Shown piece after piece: positions 39,586-48,192 of a stretch of 64,000 nucleotides of DNA. The notes under the pieces were generated by a model. That model saw nothing but the letters and a program-made list of their open reading frames with translations. It was not told the origin of the DNA and did no database searches. The DNA lies in contig CAVTIA010000002.1 in NCBI GenBank assembly GCA_963734635.1, positions 62,001-126,000 of the forward strand, read 5' to 3'. Position 1 is the first letter of the stretch. Each line of letters begins with the position of its first letter. The stretch is from DATCJA01 sp963734635. GTDB lineage: Bacteria; Acidobacteriota; Vicinamibacteria; Vicinamibacterales; UBA2999. Both the position numbers and the translations under genes were made by a program.

Positions 39586-40653
39586 TCAATCACTCTGTCC
39601 GAGTTGCTCGCGCCAGAGGCCAAGCGCCTTCTGTGCGGGCCTATCCGAAAAACTGAACAGCACCGCCTCCTCGGCGCCCTCGTGTGCAGTCCACGTCCAC
39701 GACGGCACGACGAAAATGTCGCGTGGCCCCCATTCGTAAGTGACGTCACCAACGCGTGTGCGGCCATGTCCTTCAACAGCCGCGTACACCGTCGAGTCAG
39801 TCGCGCGATACGGAGTGCCCCGGAACCCTTTCGGCAGCAGCTGCATGAACGCGCCAATCGTCGGCATCGGGGCGCCCCCAGTTGCGGGATTGATGAAGCG
39901 CATCTTTACCCCGTGGCATTCGTGGAGCGACCCGTGTTGATGAAGGTGCGCCAGCGTCTCGCGGCTGCGCGAATACGGATAGTTGAAGATCGGCGACGAC
40001 GGCCGGGCGGATTCCCAGTCCACCGGCAACATATTGGCCGCGTACCGGGCATGTGAATCGCCTTCGGGAACCGTGTTCGGCTGCGTCTCGCCCGGAAAGC
40101 TTTCGCGGAAGCTCGCGTCGAACAGGTTGACGATCGGCACATCCAGACCGTCGAGCCAGATGACCGGCACCTGCCCGGGATTTCCGTGGTCATGGTAGGT
40201 CCACGACGGCGTCAGGATGAAATCGCCAGGATGCATCATCGTGCGTTCGCCTTCGACCGCCGTGTAGGCGCCCGTGCCCTCGATGATGAATCGCAGCGCT
40301 GCGGCGGCGTGTCTATGCGCCGGTGCAATCTCGCCGGGCAGGATCAGCTGCAATCCCGCGTAGAGACTTTGCGTAATTCGCGACTGCCCGCGCAGGCCCG
40401 GATTCTCCAGCACGAGCACACGGCGCTCGGCCTCTCTCGCCGTGAGCAATCGGCCGGCTTCCATCAACAACGGGCGAACATCGTCGTAGTGCCAGAGCAC
40501 CGGGACTATCTCAGGCGTCGGCTCGGGAGGGATGATCTTGCCGAGGACCTCCCAGAGCGGTGCGGTGTGCTTCTGATCGAGACGCTTGTACAGGTCGCGG
40601 CGCTCGGGAGGAAGATCCGACCTGTTGATGATTGTTGCGGTTGCGCTGTCCAT
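39586..40653 (-). CDS. Gentisate 1,2-dioxygenase (bicupin)
   Basis: This 355-residue protein starts at ATG 40653 (MDSATATIINRSDLPPER). Two cupin domains are visible. The first has the iron-ligand segment PAHRHAAAALRFIIEGTGAY (about residue 95) and GDFILTPSWTYHDHGN; the second has FMQLLPKGFRG, VYAAVEGHGRTRVGD and DIFVVPSWTWTAHEG. Gentisate dioxygenases bind Fe(II) with His residues of the first cupin and open gentisate to maleylpyruvate. The segment HGVKMRFINPATGGAPMPT is typical of this group; salicylate and 1-hydroxy-2-naphthoate dioxygenases are close relatives. Neighbouring FAH hydrolases and an AAHS transporter support the role. Confidence 0.9.
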   Translation of the reverse strand: MDSATATIINRSDLPPERRDLYKRLDQKHTAPLWEVLGKIIPPEPTPEIVPVLWHYDDVRPLLMEAGRLLTAREAERRVLVLENPGLRGQSRITQSLYAGLQLILPGEIAPAHRHAAAALRFIIEGTGAYTAVEGERTMMHPGDFILTPSWTYHDHGNPGQVPVIWLDGLDVPIVNLFDASFRESFPGETQPNTVPEGDSHARYAANMLPVDWESARPSSPIFNYPYSRSRETLAHLHQHGSLHECHGVKMRFINPATGGAPMPTIGAFMQLLPKGFRGTPYRATDSTVYAAVEGHGRTRVGDVTYEWGPRDIFVVPSWTWTAHEGAEEAVLFSFSDRPAQKALGLWREQLGQSD

Positions 40654-40669
40654 GATGTTGCTTCCATGT

Positions 40670-40696
40670 GCCGGGTCCAAAACGGACCCGGCCTAC
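40670..40696 (-). repeat. REP-like GTAG palindrome (stem type D) overlapping a stop codon
   Basis: On the minus strand GTAG followed by GCCGGGTCCGTTTTGGACCCGGC. Its TAG (40695-40693) is the stop codon of the FAH-family gene 40693-41613. Confidence 0.85.
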
Positions 40697-41613
40697 GTCT
40701 GTACGGCGGCTCCTTTTGGACCCGCCGCCTCTTCGGACCCGCCGCGTGTGGCGGCGGCGTGAACGTCTACTTCCATTGTCCCAATGCGCTCGATAGTGGC
40801 GACGATGTGGTCGCCCGGGCTTATCGGACTGACCCCTTCAGGCGTGCCCGTGAGGACGACATCGCCGGGATACAACGTGTAGAACGAGGATGCCAGCTCG
40901 ATGAGCTCGGCGACGCCAAGAATCAGATACTTCGTGTTGGATTTCTGCCGGCGTTCGCCGTTCACCGCGAGCTCCAGATCGAGAGCGCCTGGATCGGGAA
41001 TCTCGTCGGCAGTGACGAAGCAGGGACCAAGCACGGTGTAGCTGTCGGGTGACTTGCGCAAGCTGCGATCCTCGGAACCGCGAATCGTGACGTCGAGCCC
41101 AATGGAGTAGCCCGCCACGTAGCGGAGCGCTTCGGCGCGGGGAACATTGCTGGCCGGTGCGCCAATCACGAATGCGAGCTCGACCTCGTGATCGGTCCTG
41201 CGGTCGGGTTTGCGCACCGCGATACCCTCACCTGCACCCACCAGAGAACTTCCCGCTTTCAGGAACACGCCAGCCTGCTGGATCGTGATCGTGTGCGCCG
41301 GATTGTTTGCGTGGATCTGGCTGTCGGACTTCACCTCGTCGAGGTGCTTCTGATAGTTCACGGGGGCAGCAATGATCTTGCCGGGGTTTGCAATCGGACT
41401 GAGCAGCTTCGCGCTCGAAAGCGGGACGGACGGCGCGTGTGTCCGTATAGCCTCCGCACGCGCCCGCACATCGTCCAAATGAGCCACGAGCATGTCGTAG
41501 CCGGGAAGCGGATACCGGTGGGACGGCAGCACGTCGAGGGCGGCCGTGACGTCCTTGATGTCGGCGCCCTCGACGATGCCGAAGCGACCTTCGTTAAATC
41601 TGCAGAACCGCAT
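40693..41613 (-). CDS. FAH-family hydrolase (fumarylpyruvate/maleylpyruvate hydrolase-like), copy 1
   Basis: This 306-residue protein is taken from ATG 41613; a TTG one codon upstream is also open. It has an N-terminal FAH accessory domain and the catalytic fold with PGKIIAAPVNYQKH, then VFLKAGSSLVGAG, the metal ligands D-H-E-V-E-L near residue 150, and VLTGTPEGVSPISPGDHI. Family members hydrolyse fumarylpyruvate or maleylpyruvate from gentisate, or acylpyruvates. It lies between the TonB receptor and gentisate dioxygenase genes, so the ring-cleavage product of gentisate is the likely substrate. The stop codon is part of a REP-like element. Confidence 0.88.
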   Translation of the reverse strand: MRFCRFNEGRFGIVEGADIKDVTAALDVLPSHRYPLPGYDMLVAHLDDVRARAEAIRTHAPSVPLSSAKLLSPIANPGKIIAAPVNYQKHLDEVKSDSQIHANNPAHTITIQQAGVFLKAGSSLVGAGEGIAVRKPDRRTDHEVELAFVIGAPASNVPRAEALRYVAGYSIGLDVTIRGSEDRSLRKSPDSYTVLGPCFVTADEIPDPGALDLELAVNGERRQKSNTKYLILGVAELIELASSFYTLYPGDVVLTGTPEGVSPISPGDHIVATIERIGTMEVDVHAAATRGGSEEAAGPKGAAVQT

Positions 41614-41639
41614 CAACCATGATTATGCGTCACGCCCAC

Positions 41640-41665
41640 GTAGGCCGGGTCCTTTCGGACCCGGC
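41640..41665 (+). repeat. REP-like GTAG palindrome (stem type D)
   Basis: GTAG followed by GCCGGGTCC-TTTC-GGACCCGGC, in the spacer between the TonB-dependent receptor and the FAH gene. Same stem as 40670-40696, but opposite orientation, so the two bracket the FAH gene. Confidence 0.85.
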
Positions 41666-41670
41666 TGCGG

Positions 41671-44600
41671 TTAGAACTGGTACTTAACGGCGAACTGCAT
41701 GATGCGCGGCTCGTCCGCCGCCAGATACCGGCCGAAATTCGGGTTGCTCAGGTTGGTAACCGGCGACGTCGGATTATTGCCGGTCGCGGGCGTGGATCCG
41801 GCCGCAGCCGGTCTGAACCAGTTGAACGCATTGAATGCCTCGATGCGCGCCTCGATCCGGTGACTCGTCGCGAATCGGAACGCACGCACGAGTGACAGAT
41901 CCACCACGCGGTAGCCCATGCCGACAAAGGCGTTGCGACCGGAATCACCGAAGGTCCCGAGCGCCGGCTGGGCAAATGCTGCCGCGTTGAGCCAGCTGTC
42001 GACGGTCTTGGAACCATAGGGGTTGTCGAGCACCTGATTTACCCGCTGAACGTTTGGCGCTCCCGTCAGGGCCCGATCCTGGCCTGTAATTACCGACAGC
42101 GGACGGCCGGACGAGGCCCTGAAACTCCCCGACAGACGCCAGTTGGATGCGACGGCTCGTGCGACCGCGCTGTCGAATTCTGGCGACTGGATGGTGGCGC
42201 TCATCGTGAAGATATGCCGGCGGTCGGCATCGCAGGAACCGTAATCGCGGTCGAACCGTGCCTCACCATCGGCGGGTGGATTCAGCAGCGACACAGGCAG
42301 CATGTAACCGCTCCCGGCATTGCTCGTGCCGCCGCCGCCCGACGGGTGGCCGAGACACTTCGACAACGTGTAGTTCACACCAGCGGTAACGCCGTTGGGA
42401 TCGCGGCGCTCGAATGCGAGCAGAAGACCGTTGTATTTCTGCGAACCCTGATCCGTGAAATAGTCGAGGAATCCGATGAAGCGTCCAATCGCCGGATTCT
42501 GCTGCGTGAGTTCACGACGGGTCGGCAGCGGCGCTGCCGAACAGTTCGGGAACGTCTGACGTCCGGTTTCCGTGTTCAACGTGCATGGCCCTGTCGCCGG
42601 GATACCGGCTGGAATGGTTCCGGGATTCCCGGTGACCACATCCCACAGGTTGTTCGTGTAGTTGCCCAAATAACTCGCAGACACCGCCATGTTGCTCCCG
42701 ACCTGCCGCTGGACGCTGACGTTCCAGGCATGCACGCGGGTCGGAGCGAGATCGGACGGCGGAACGATGTACGGGCCGTTTGGGGAGAACGGCGCGTTCG
42801 CGTCGAAGGTGATTGGGAACGGATTGTTGATGCCGGTTCCAGCGAACGGATCGTCCAGGCTGCCGATACCCGGCCGCTGCAGGCGCACCTCGGAACCCCA
42901 TGGCGGCGCGTTCGCCGCATTGATGAAGAACTGACCGTTCACGAACTCGCCATTCATGCCGTAACCGGCGCGCACCGACATCCGGCCGTCGCCGTTTGGA
43001 TCCCACGCAACGCCGACGCGCGGCGCGATGTTCAGCCATTCCTTGTGCATCCCGGCCTTGCCATTCGGGAAGCCATCATCTCCGGGATAGGTGAACCCGG
43101 GCGGTGCTTGTGGGAATACTCGGCTGCGCTCCCCGGCATTGAACCGCGCCACCGAGAAGTTGTAGATCGCACCGTTCTGGTGCTGCTGCGGGAACCATGG
43201 TTCCCACCGCGCGCCATAGTTCAACGTCAACGTCGGAGAGAGCCGCCAGGTGTCCTGCGCGTACAGGCCAAAGTATTTCTGCTTCATGTCGAGGGTGTTC
43301 GGCGCCGACTGCTGAAGCAGAAACGGACGGCCGATCAGAAAATCTGCGAGGCCCAGACCCGTGACGCCGCCGTCAAAGTCGAACGAGCCCGGCGACCGCA
43401 CGTTGGCTGCCGACAGCGAATCCCAGAACGCCACGCTCGTGCCAAAGCCCCACTGATGTCCCCCGCGGATCATCGTCAGATCGTCGCTGAACGAGTATGT
43501 ATTCGTGTGGAAGATCGCCTCGTTTTCCGTGCCACCACCAAGGTTGAAGCCGCCGGTGACGGCCAACAGCATGTAATCCTCGAGATAGCTGTACGACCTG
43601 ATGCCAACGTCGTCGACGCTGAAGAAGTTGGAGTGGGTCCGATGAATGGCGCTTCGGTTGAAGGCAAACCGCAGGTTGTTCACCATGTTGTTGGTGAGCA
43701 CCTTCGTGTCGCCGATGGCGACCGACTGCGCGAGGTTGTCGCGCCCGCCAAGTCTCGTCGACAGCACGTTTTCTGATGACGCAAACGGTGGCTCGTACTT
43801 GTACGTGGTTGCCATGTAACGACCAAAAATCGTGTGGTCCGGCGACCACTGGAAGTCGACCCGGCCAATCGTCTGCAGTTCGTCGATGCTGCGCGGATTC
43901 GTTACGCTCACTCTGCCACACGGGTCGGTCGCCTGCGGCAGCCGTTGCGCGATTCGGACAGCGGCGGGGCTGAACTGCGCGGGGTCGATGCGATTGCCTA
44001 CGAACGGCGCGCCGAGGGCGATCGCGCCCCGCGTGGTGCAGGCGGCGGATGCTACCTGCGTGAAGTCGCCGGCGAGCATCGCCGCCGTCGGCACGAATCG
44101 CACGTCTTCGGAGGGTCGCTCTTCTGTCTTGGTCCCTTGGTACGCACCGAAGAAGAACAGGCGATCCGTGACCACCGGTCCGCCCAGCGTGCCTCCGAAC
44201 TGGTGGCGCTTCAGGCCGTCATCGGCCCGTTCACCGGTCGTCCGATCAATAGCGTTGAACGGGTTGGTCGCGTTGAACTTGTGGTGGCGCGCAAACTCGA
44301 ACAGATCGCCGTGGAAGGCGTTGGTTCCTGCCTTCGTCGCCGCATTGACCGACGCGCCCGAATGGAATCCGTTCTGGGCGTTCTGCGCGCTCGTCTCCAC
44401 CCGGAACTCCTGCAGCGCATCCGGAAACGGCAGCGGCAGGTTGTAGTTGTCGTACGGATTGTTGTGCGTCGCGCCGTCGAGCAGGTACGCAACGCCGAAC
44501 GGCTGACCGCCGGCAACCGAGTAGCCGACGCCACCCTGCATGCTCCGGCTGGACGACGGGCCCATGGGCACGACCGCGCCGGCGATGACGATGAGATCGG

Positions 44601-45060
44601 CGGAATTCCGGCCGTTGAGCGGCAGCTCTTCAATTCGCTCGTTCTCGACGACACCGCCGATCGCAGGATTGCGGGTTTCCACGAGCGGCGCGGACGCTTC
44701 GACCGAAACGGTCTCGGCCACGGCACCAAGGGGCAGCGTGACCGCAATGGTCGGGTTGCTGTTGATTTCCAGGACGATGCCGGTTTGCACGTAGGTGCGG
44801 AAACCGGCCAATGAAACCTCCAGGCGATACGGTCCGATCGGAAGGGCCGTCAGCGTGAAGGCGCCATCCGTCTCGGTCACGACCTCGCGGCGGAAGCCGG
44901 TATCAGTTTGAATCGCGGTGACGGTAGCACCGGGCAGTACTCCACCGCTCGGATCGGCGACCGTTCCGTTGATTTGTGCCGTCGCTTGTGCCGACACGTG
45001 CGTCGCAGCAATTAAAAGGACGAGAACGCTTCCTACGACGATCCTCACCACACGGTCCAT
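41671..45060 (-). CDS. TonB-dependent receptor with N-terminal carboxypeptidase-regulatory domain (Oar-like)
   Basis: This is an intact 1129-residue outer-membrane protein. The signal peptide is IVVGSVLVLLIAATHVSAQA. A CarboxypepD_reg-like domain follows (INGTVADPSGGVLPGATVTA, residues about 30-110), then a plug domain (VVENERIEELPLNGRNSADL) and a long beta-barrel with repeated aromatic strands, ending ADEPRIMQFAVKYQF with the terminal Phe needed for barrel insertion. Such Oar-like receptors are greatly expanded in Acidobacteria and usually lack an obvious TonB box. Its ATG is 98 bp from a divergent FAH-family gene. A role in substrate uptake for the cluster is inferred from position only. 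Confidence 0.95.
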   Translation of the reverse strand: MDRVVRIVVGSVLVLLIAATHVSAQATAQINGTVADPSGGVLPGATVTAIQTDTGFRREVVTETDGAFTLTALPIGPYRLEVSLAGFRTYVQTGIVLEINSNPTIAVTLPLGAVAETVSVEASAPLVETRNPAIGGVVENERIEELPLNGRNSADLIVIAGAVVPMGPSSSRSMQGGVGYSVAGGQPFGVAYLLDGATHNNPYDNYNLPLPFPDALQEFRVETSAQNAQNGFHSGASVNAATKAGTNAFHGDLFEFARHHKFNATNPFNAIDRTTGERADDGLKRHQFGGTLGGPVVTDRLFFFGAYQGTKTEERPSEDVRFVPTAAMLAGDFTQVASAACTTRGAIALGAPFVGNRIDPAQFSPAAVRIAQRLPQATDPCGRVSVTNPRSIDELQTIGRVDFQWSPDHTIFGRYMATTYKYEPPFASSENVLSTRLGGRDNLAQSVAIGDTKVLTNNMVNNLRFAFNRSAIHRTHSNFFSVDDVGIRSYSYLEDYMLLAVTGGFNLGGGTENEAIFHTNTYSFSDDLTMIRGGHQWGFGTSVAFWDSLSAANVRSPGSFDFDGGVTGLGLADFLIGRPFLLQQSAPNTLDMKQKYFGLYAQDTWRLSPTLTLNYGARWEPWFPQQHQNGAIYNFSVARFNAGERSRVFPQAPPGFTYPGDDGFPNGKAGMHKEWLNIAPRVGVAWDPNGDGRMSVRAGYGMNGEFVNGQFFINAANAPPWGSEVRLQRPGIGSLDDPFAGTGINNPFPITFDANAPFSPNGPYIVPPSDLAPTRVHAWNVSVQRQVGSNMAVSASYLGNYTNNLWDVVTGNPGTIPAGIPATGPCTLNTETGRQTFPNCSAAPLPTRRELTQQNPAIGRFIGFLDYFTDQGSQKYNGLLLAFERRDPNGVTAGVNYTLSKCLGHPSGGGGTSNAGSGYMLPVSLLNPPADGEARFDRDYGSCDADRRHIFTMSATIQSPEFDSAVARAVASNWRLSGSFRASSGRPLSVITGQDRALTGAPNVQRVNQVLDNPYGSKTVDSWLNAAAFAQPALGTFGDSGRNAFVGMGYRVVDLSLVRAFRFATSHRIEARIEAFNAFNWFRPAAAGSTPATGNNPTSPVTNLSNPNFGRYLAADEPRIMQFAVKYQF

Positions 45061-45158
45061 GCAGAACCTCCCTGAGAGCCCAAATCCGGCCGGAGTATAC
45101 CTCTACGTCTTCGGCGCGCGCACGCGGGGACGTTCCTGCGTGATAGGCTGAGGCGCTC

Positions 45159-46088
45159 GTGAAATACGTGACCTTTGCGGCCGGCGACACGCCGGAGCCC
45201 CGTCTCGGAGTCGTCCATGGTGATCGAGTCATCGACCTGCGCTCGGTGATTCCGAGCGCACCACCCACTCTCATCGATCTCATCCGCGCGGGTGCCACTG
45301 TATGGAGCGAGGTCGGAGCCAAAATCGACGCGTACGTGCGAACCAAGGCTGCGTCCGCCCCGGGCCACGGGCAGAGCAAGGAGTATCCAGGGCAGGAGGT
45401 TCGCTGGTACCCGCCCATACCGCACCCGCCGAAGAACGTGTTCTGCGTAGGCAGGAACTACGCGGGCCATGCGGCTGAGTCCGCACGGGCCCGCGGCGCC
45501 GAGGTGAAGATCCCGAAGATTCCCGTGTTCTTCACCAAAGCGCCCACGAGTGTGTCAGGCCCATTCGACGACATCCCGTGGGATCGGTCGGTCACCCAGC
45601 AAGTGGACTGGGAAGCGGAGCTCGGGGCCATCATCGGCGTTGGCGGCCGCAACATTCGCAAAGACAAGGCGATGAGCCACGTCTTCGGCTATACGGTCAT
45701 CAACGATGTCACGGCTCGGGATCTGCAGAATAGCCACTTACAGTGGTTCAAGGGCAAGAGCCTGGACGCGTTTTGCCCCATCGGCCCGTACGTCGTGACC
45801 GCCGACGAGTTCGGGGATCCACACACAAAAGGAATCGCGCTGCGCGTCAACGGCGTGATGAAGCAGCAGGCCAACACACGCGACATGATCTTCCCTGTCG
45901 ATACGCTCATCGAATCGCTGTCGCAAGGCCTGACGCTCGAACCAGGCGACATCATCGCCACCGGCACGCCTGACGGCGTCGGCTTCGCACGTACCCCGCC
46001 CGAGTTCCTCCAGGACGGCGACATCATGGAAACAGAGGTCGAAGGTATCGGCATTCTGCGCAACCGCGTCGTTGCCGATTCTCGATAG
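45159..46088 (+). CDS. FAH-family hydrolase, copy 2
   Basis: This 309-residue protein starts at GTG 45159 (MKYVTFAAGDTPEPRLGVVHGD). It has a complete FAH catalytic domain with KNVFCVGRNYAGHA, FFTKAPTSVSGP, the metal site VDWEAELGAIIGVGGR (Glu-x-Glu), FGYTVINDVTARDLQ, and TGTPDGVGFARTPPEFLQDGD. It resembles fumarylpyruvate/2-hydroxyhepta-diene-dioate-type hydrolases more than copy 1 does. It is the first gene of a plus-strand unit with the AAHS transporter 9 bp downstream. Two distinct FAH hydrolases near one dioxygenase could serve isomers, or one may act on another ring product. Confidence 0.88.
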   Translation: MKYVTFAAGDTPEPRLGVVHGDRVIDLRSVIPSAPPTLIDLIRAGATVWSEVGAKIDAYVRTKAASAPGHGQSKEYPGQEVRWYPPIPHPPKNVFCVGRNYAGHAAESARARGAEVKIPKIPVFFTKAPTSVSGPFDDIPWDRSVTQQVDWEAELGAIIGVGGRNIRKDKAMSHVFGYTVINDVTARDLQNSHLQWFKGKSLDAFCPIGPYVVTADEFGDPHTKGIALRVNGVMKQQANTRDMIFPVDTLIESLSQGLTLEPGDIIATGTPDGVGFARTPPEFLQDGDIMETEVEGIGILRNRVVADSR

Positions 46089-46097
46089 GAGCGTTTG

Positions 46098-47474
46098 ATG
46101 GCCACTGAACCACGGACGTTGACGGTCAATGACGTCATCGACAATCAACCACTCAGTGGTTTTCAGCTCGTGACGATCATGCTGTGCAGCCTCGTCCTGC
46201 TGCTTGATGGCTTCGACACACAGGCCATGGGATTTCTGGTGCCGCCGATTGCCGAAGAGTTCGGGATCCCACTCAGCGCGTTCGGCCCAGTGCTTTCAGC
46301 CGGTCTCGTCGGATTGATGATTGGCGCCATGAGTGCGGGGCCGATTGCCGATCGCTGGGGCCGCCGATGGGCCATCATCGTGTCGTCGCTCGTCTTCGGC
46401 TTCTTCTCTCTGTTGACGGCAGGCGCGGATTCGATTCGTGAGCTCGTCACGTTACGGTTTCTGACCGGTCTCGGCCTGGGCGGCGCGATGCCGAATGTCG
46501 TCGCGCTCTCTTCCGAATACGCCCCGAAGCGACTCCAGCCCATTCTCGTTACGGCCATTTTCGCTGGCATGGGAGGAGGCGCCGTGCTGGCAAGCCTCGT
46601 GGGCGGTGCGCTGATCCCGATCTGGGGTTGGCGGTCGGTCTTCTATGTGGGCGGCATCCTGCCGATCGCACTCGCGCTCATTCTGATCAAGACGCTGCCA
46701 GAGTCTGTCAGGTTTCTGACGGCCAGAGGCGCCGACCCGAAGCAGGTAAACGCGATCGTTCGCCGTATCGCACCAGACCTCGGCGATGTGCGGGTGACGA
46801 CAGGCCCCCTCAGTCACGCGGCACAAAACCGCGAGGAGCTGCCTGTCGCACAACTGTTCAAGGAAGGCCGGACCGCGGGAACGCTTCTCCTGTGGATTCC
46901 CTTCTTCATGAACCTGCTCATTCTCTATTTCATCCTGAGCTGGCTGCCAAGCCTGCTCCGCCAGGCAGGCATGCCTGTTTCTGCAGGCATCACGGCCGTG
47001 ATGGTCTTCAGCATCGGCGGTATTCTCGGCGCACTGGTGCAAGGACCGCTGATGAAGGCGTTCGGCATTTTCCCTACCATGGTGGCCGAGTTCCTTGTCT
47101 CATTGGGGCTGGTGGTGCTGGCTTCGATGATTTTCTCCAACTTCCCGCTCATGATGGTGACAACGTTCACCCTCGGCGTCAGCGTGCAGGGCGCGCAGGC
47201 GGGACTCAACGTGTTGTCCGCGATGTACTATCCGACAATGATCCGCTCGACCGGCGTGGGCTGGGCGCTTGGCATCGGTCGCATAGGATCGATTGTGGGC
47301 CCGATACTGGGCGGCATCATGCTGTCGATGCAGTGGACGCCGCAGCAGATTTTCATGGCAGGCGCTATTCCCGCGATCTGCGCCGCCTGTGCCGTCGTTG
47401 CGAGCGGGTACCTGCAGGGACATGTGAGCCCATTCAGGCCGGCCACCGAACTGGCCACGGCCAACGCACACTGA
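46098..47474 (+). CDS. MFS transporter, aromatic acid:H+ symporter (AAHS) family
   Basis: This 458-residue protein starts at ATG 46098 (MATEPRTLTVNDVIDNQPLS). Twelve membrane helices are seen. The AAHS signature LLDGFDTQAMGFLVPPIAEEFG is in helix 1, and the MFS loop GPIADRWGRRWAI between helices 2 and 3. A related Asp/Gly pattern recurs in the second half (GVGWALGIGRIGSIVGPILGG). Members such as PcaK, BenK and gentisate or 3-hydroxybenzoate carriers import aromatic acids with protons, which fits the neighbouring dioxygenase. The flanking genes are 9 bp and 1 bp away, so all three form one operon. Confidence 0.92.
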   Translation: MATEPRTLTVNDVIDNQPLSGFQLVTIMLCSLVLLLDGFDTQAMGFLVPPIAEEFGIPLSAFGPVLSAGLVGLMIGAMSAGPIADRWGRRWAIIVSSLVFGFFSLLTAGADSIRELVTLRFLTGLGLGGAMPNVVALSSEYAPKRLQPILVTAIFAGMGGGAVLASLVGGALIPIWGWRSVFYVGGILPIALALILIKTLPESVRFLTARGADPKQVNAIVRRIAPDLGDVRVTTGPLSHAAQNREELPVAQLFKEGRTAGTLLLWIPFFMNLLILYFILSWLPSLLRQAGMPVSAGITAVMVFSIGGILGALVQGPLMKAFGIFPTMVAEFLVSLGLVVLASMIFSNFPLMMVTTFTLGVSVQGAQAGLNVLSAMYYPTMIRSTGVGWALGIGRIGSIVGPILGGIMLSMQWTPQQIFMAGAIPAICAACAVVASGYLQGHVSPFRPATELATANAH

Positions 47475-47475
47475 G

Positions 47476-48192
47476 ATGGTCATGACCGATTACGAACGAA
47501 TCGAAACGCTCTTCATCAAGAATCTGGACCTGCAGCACCATCCCGTGGCAGTGTCATTTCTCGACAGCGCACCTCCTCTGGTCGAGAAATTCGAAGGCGT
47601 GCTGCCATCCGGGTGCAGCTTCTGGAAGCTCGCGTCCGACGGACGCATCTTCTACACAGTGGGCGCCGATCATTTCAACTGCCCGATCGGCTCCTACACC
47701 CACAACATTTCGCTGCCCGAGCAGCGCGCGCACGAGCTGAACGACACGCTCCAATTGATGACGACCATCGGATATCTGCGGATGGAAGAAGTACCAGGTA
47801 TTCCGCAGCTTCCCGCAACGCCGGAAGTCGTCTTGTATGCACGGCTCGGCGACACGCCGGTAGATCCGGACGTCGTCCTCTTCTGGGGTCCGCCAGGCAA
47901 GGTGATGGTGTTGCAGGAAGCAGCGATCCGGGCGGGCGTCGCGGCGCAGTTGACGACGCTGGGACGACCGACGTGCATGGTGCTGCCGGCGGCGCTGAAG
48001 CACGGGACGGTGGCGAGCAGCGGGTGTATCGGCAATCGCGTCTACACCGGCCTCGGAGATGCGGACATGTACGTCGCGGTGCCGGGCAAGGACATCGGTC
48101 TCATCGCCGAGCAGACGGCCGTCGTGCGCGCAGCAAACTCGACGCTGCTGCAATACCACCAGCAGCGAAAGCAGGAGCTGACGAGCGCTTAA
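47476..48192 (+). CDS. DUF169-family protein
   Basis: This 238-residue protein starts at ATG 47476 (MVMTDYERIETLFIKNLD; an ATG at 47482 is also possible). DUF169 features include PVAVSFLDSAPP, the cysteine-containing PSGCSFWKLASDG and HFNCPIGSYTHNI, and VASSGCIGNRVYTGLGDADMYVAVPG near the C-terminus. The family is uncharacterised; the conserved cysteines suggest metal or redox cofactor binding. It lies one base after the AAHS transporter, so a link to aromatic acid catabolism is probable but unproven. Its TAA overlaps the TAA of the convergent next gene inside TTAA. Confidence 0.85.
   Translation: MVMTDYERIETLFIKNLDLQHHPVAVSFLDSAPPLVEKFEGVLPSGCSFWKLASDGRIFYTVGADHFNCPIGSYTHNISLPEQRAHELNDTLQLMTTIGYLRMEEVPGIPQLPATPEVVLYARLGDTPVDPDVVLFWGPPGKVMVLQEAAIRAGVAAQLTTLGRPTCMVLPAALKHGTVASSGCIGNRVYTGLGDADMYVAVPGKDIGLIAEQTAVVRAANSTLLQYHQQRKQELTSA

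Noticed and set aside
42214..43776. A 520-codon plus-strand open frame inside the TonB receptor gene
   Set aside because: Antisense shadow of an intact 1129-residue receptor; composition and absence of motifs show no coding constraint.
47554..48192. C-terminal 200 residues of the long minus frame that reads through the DUF169 gene
   Set aside because: They are antisense to DUF169 and appear only because of a one-base shift near 48271-48282; the corrected frame stops at 48189.
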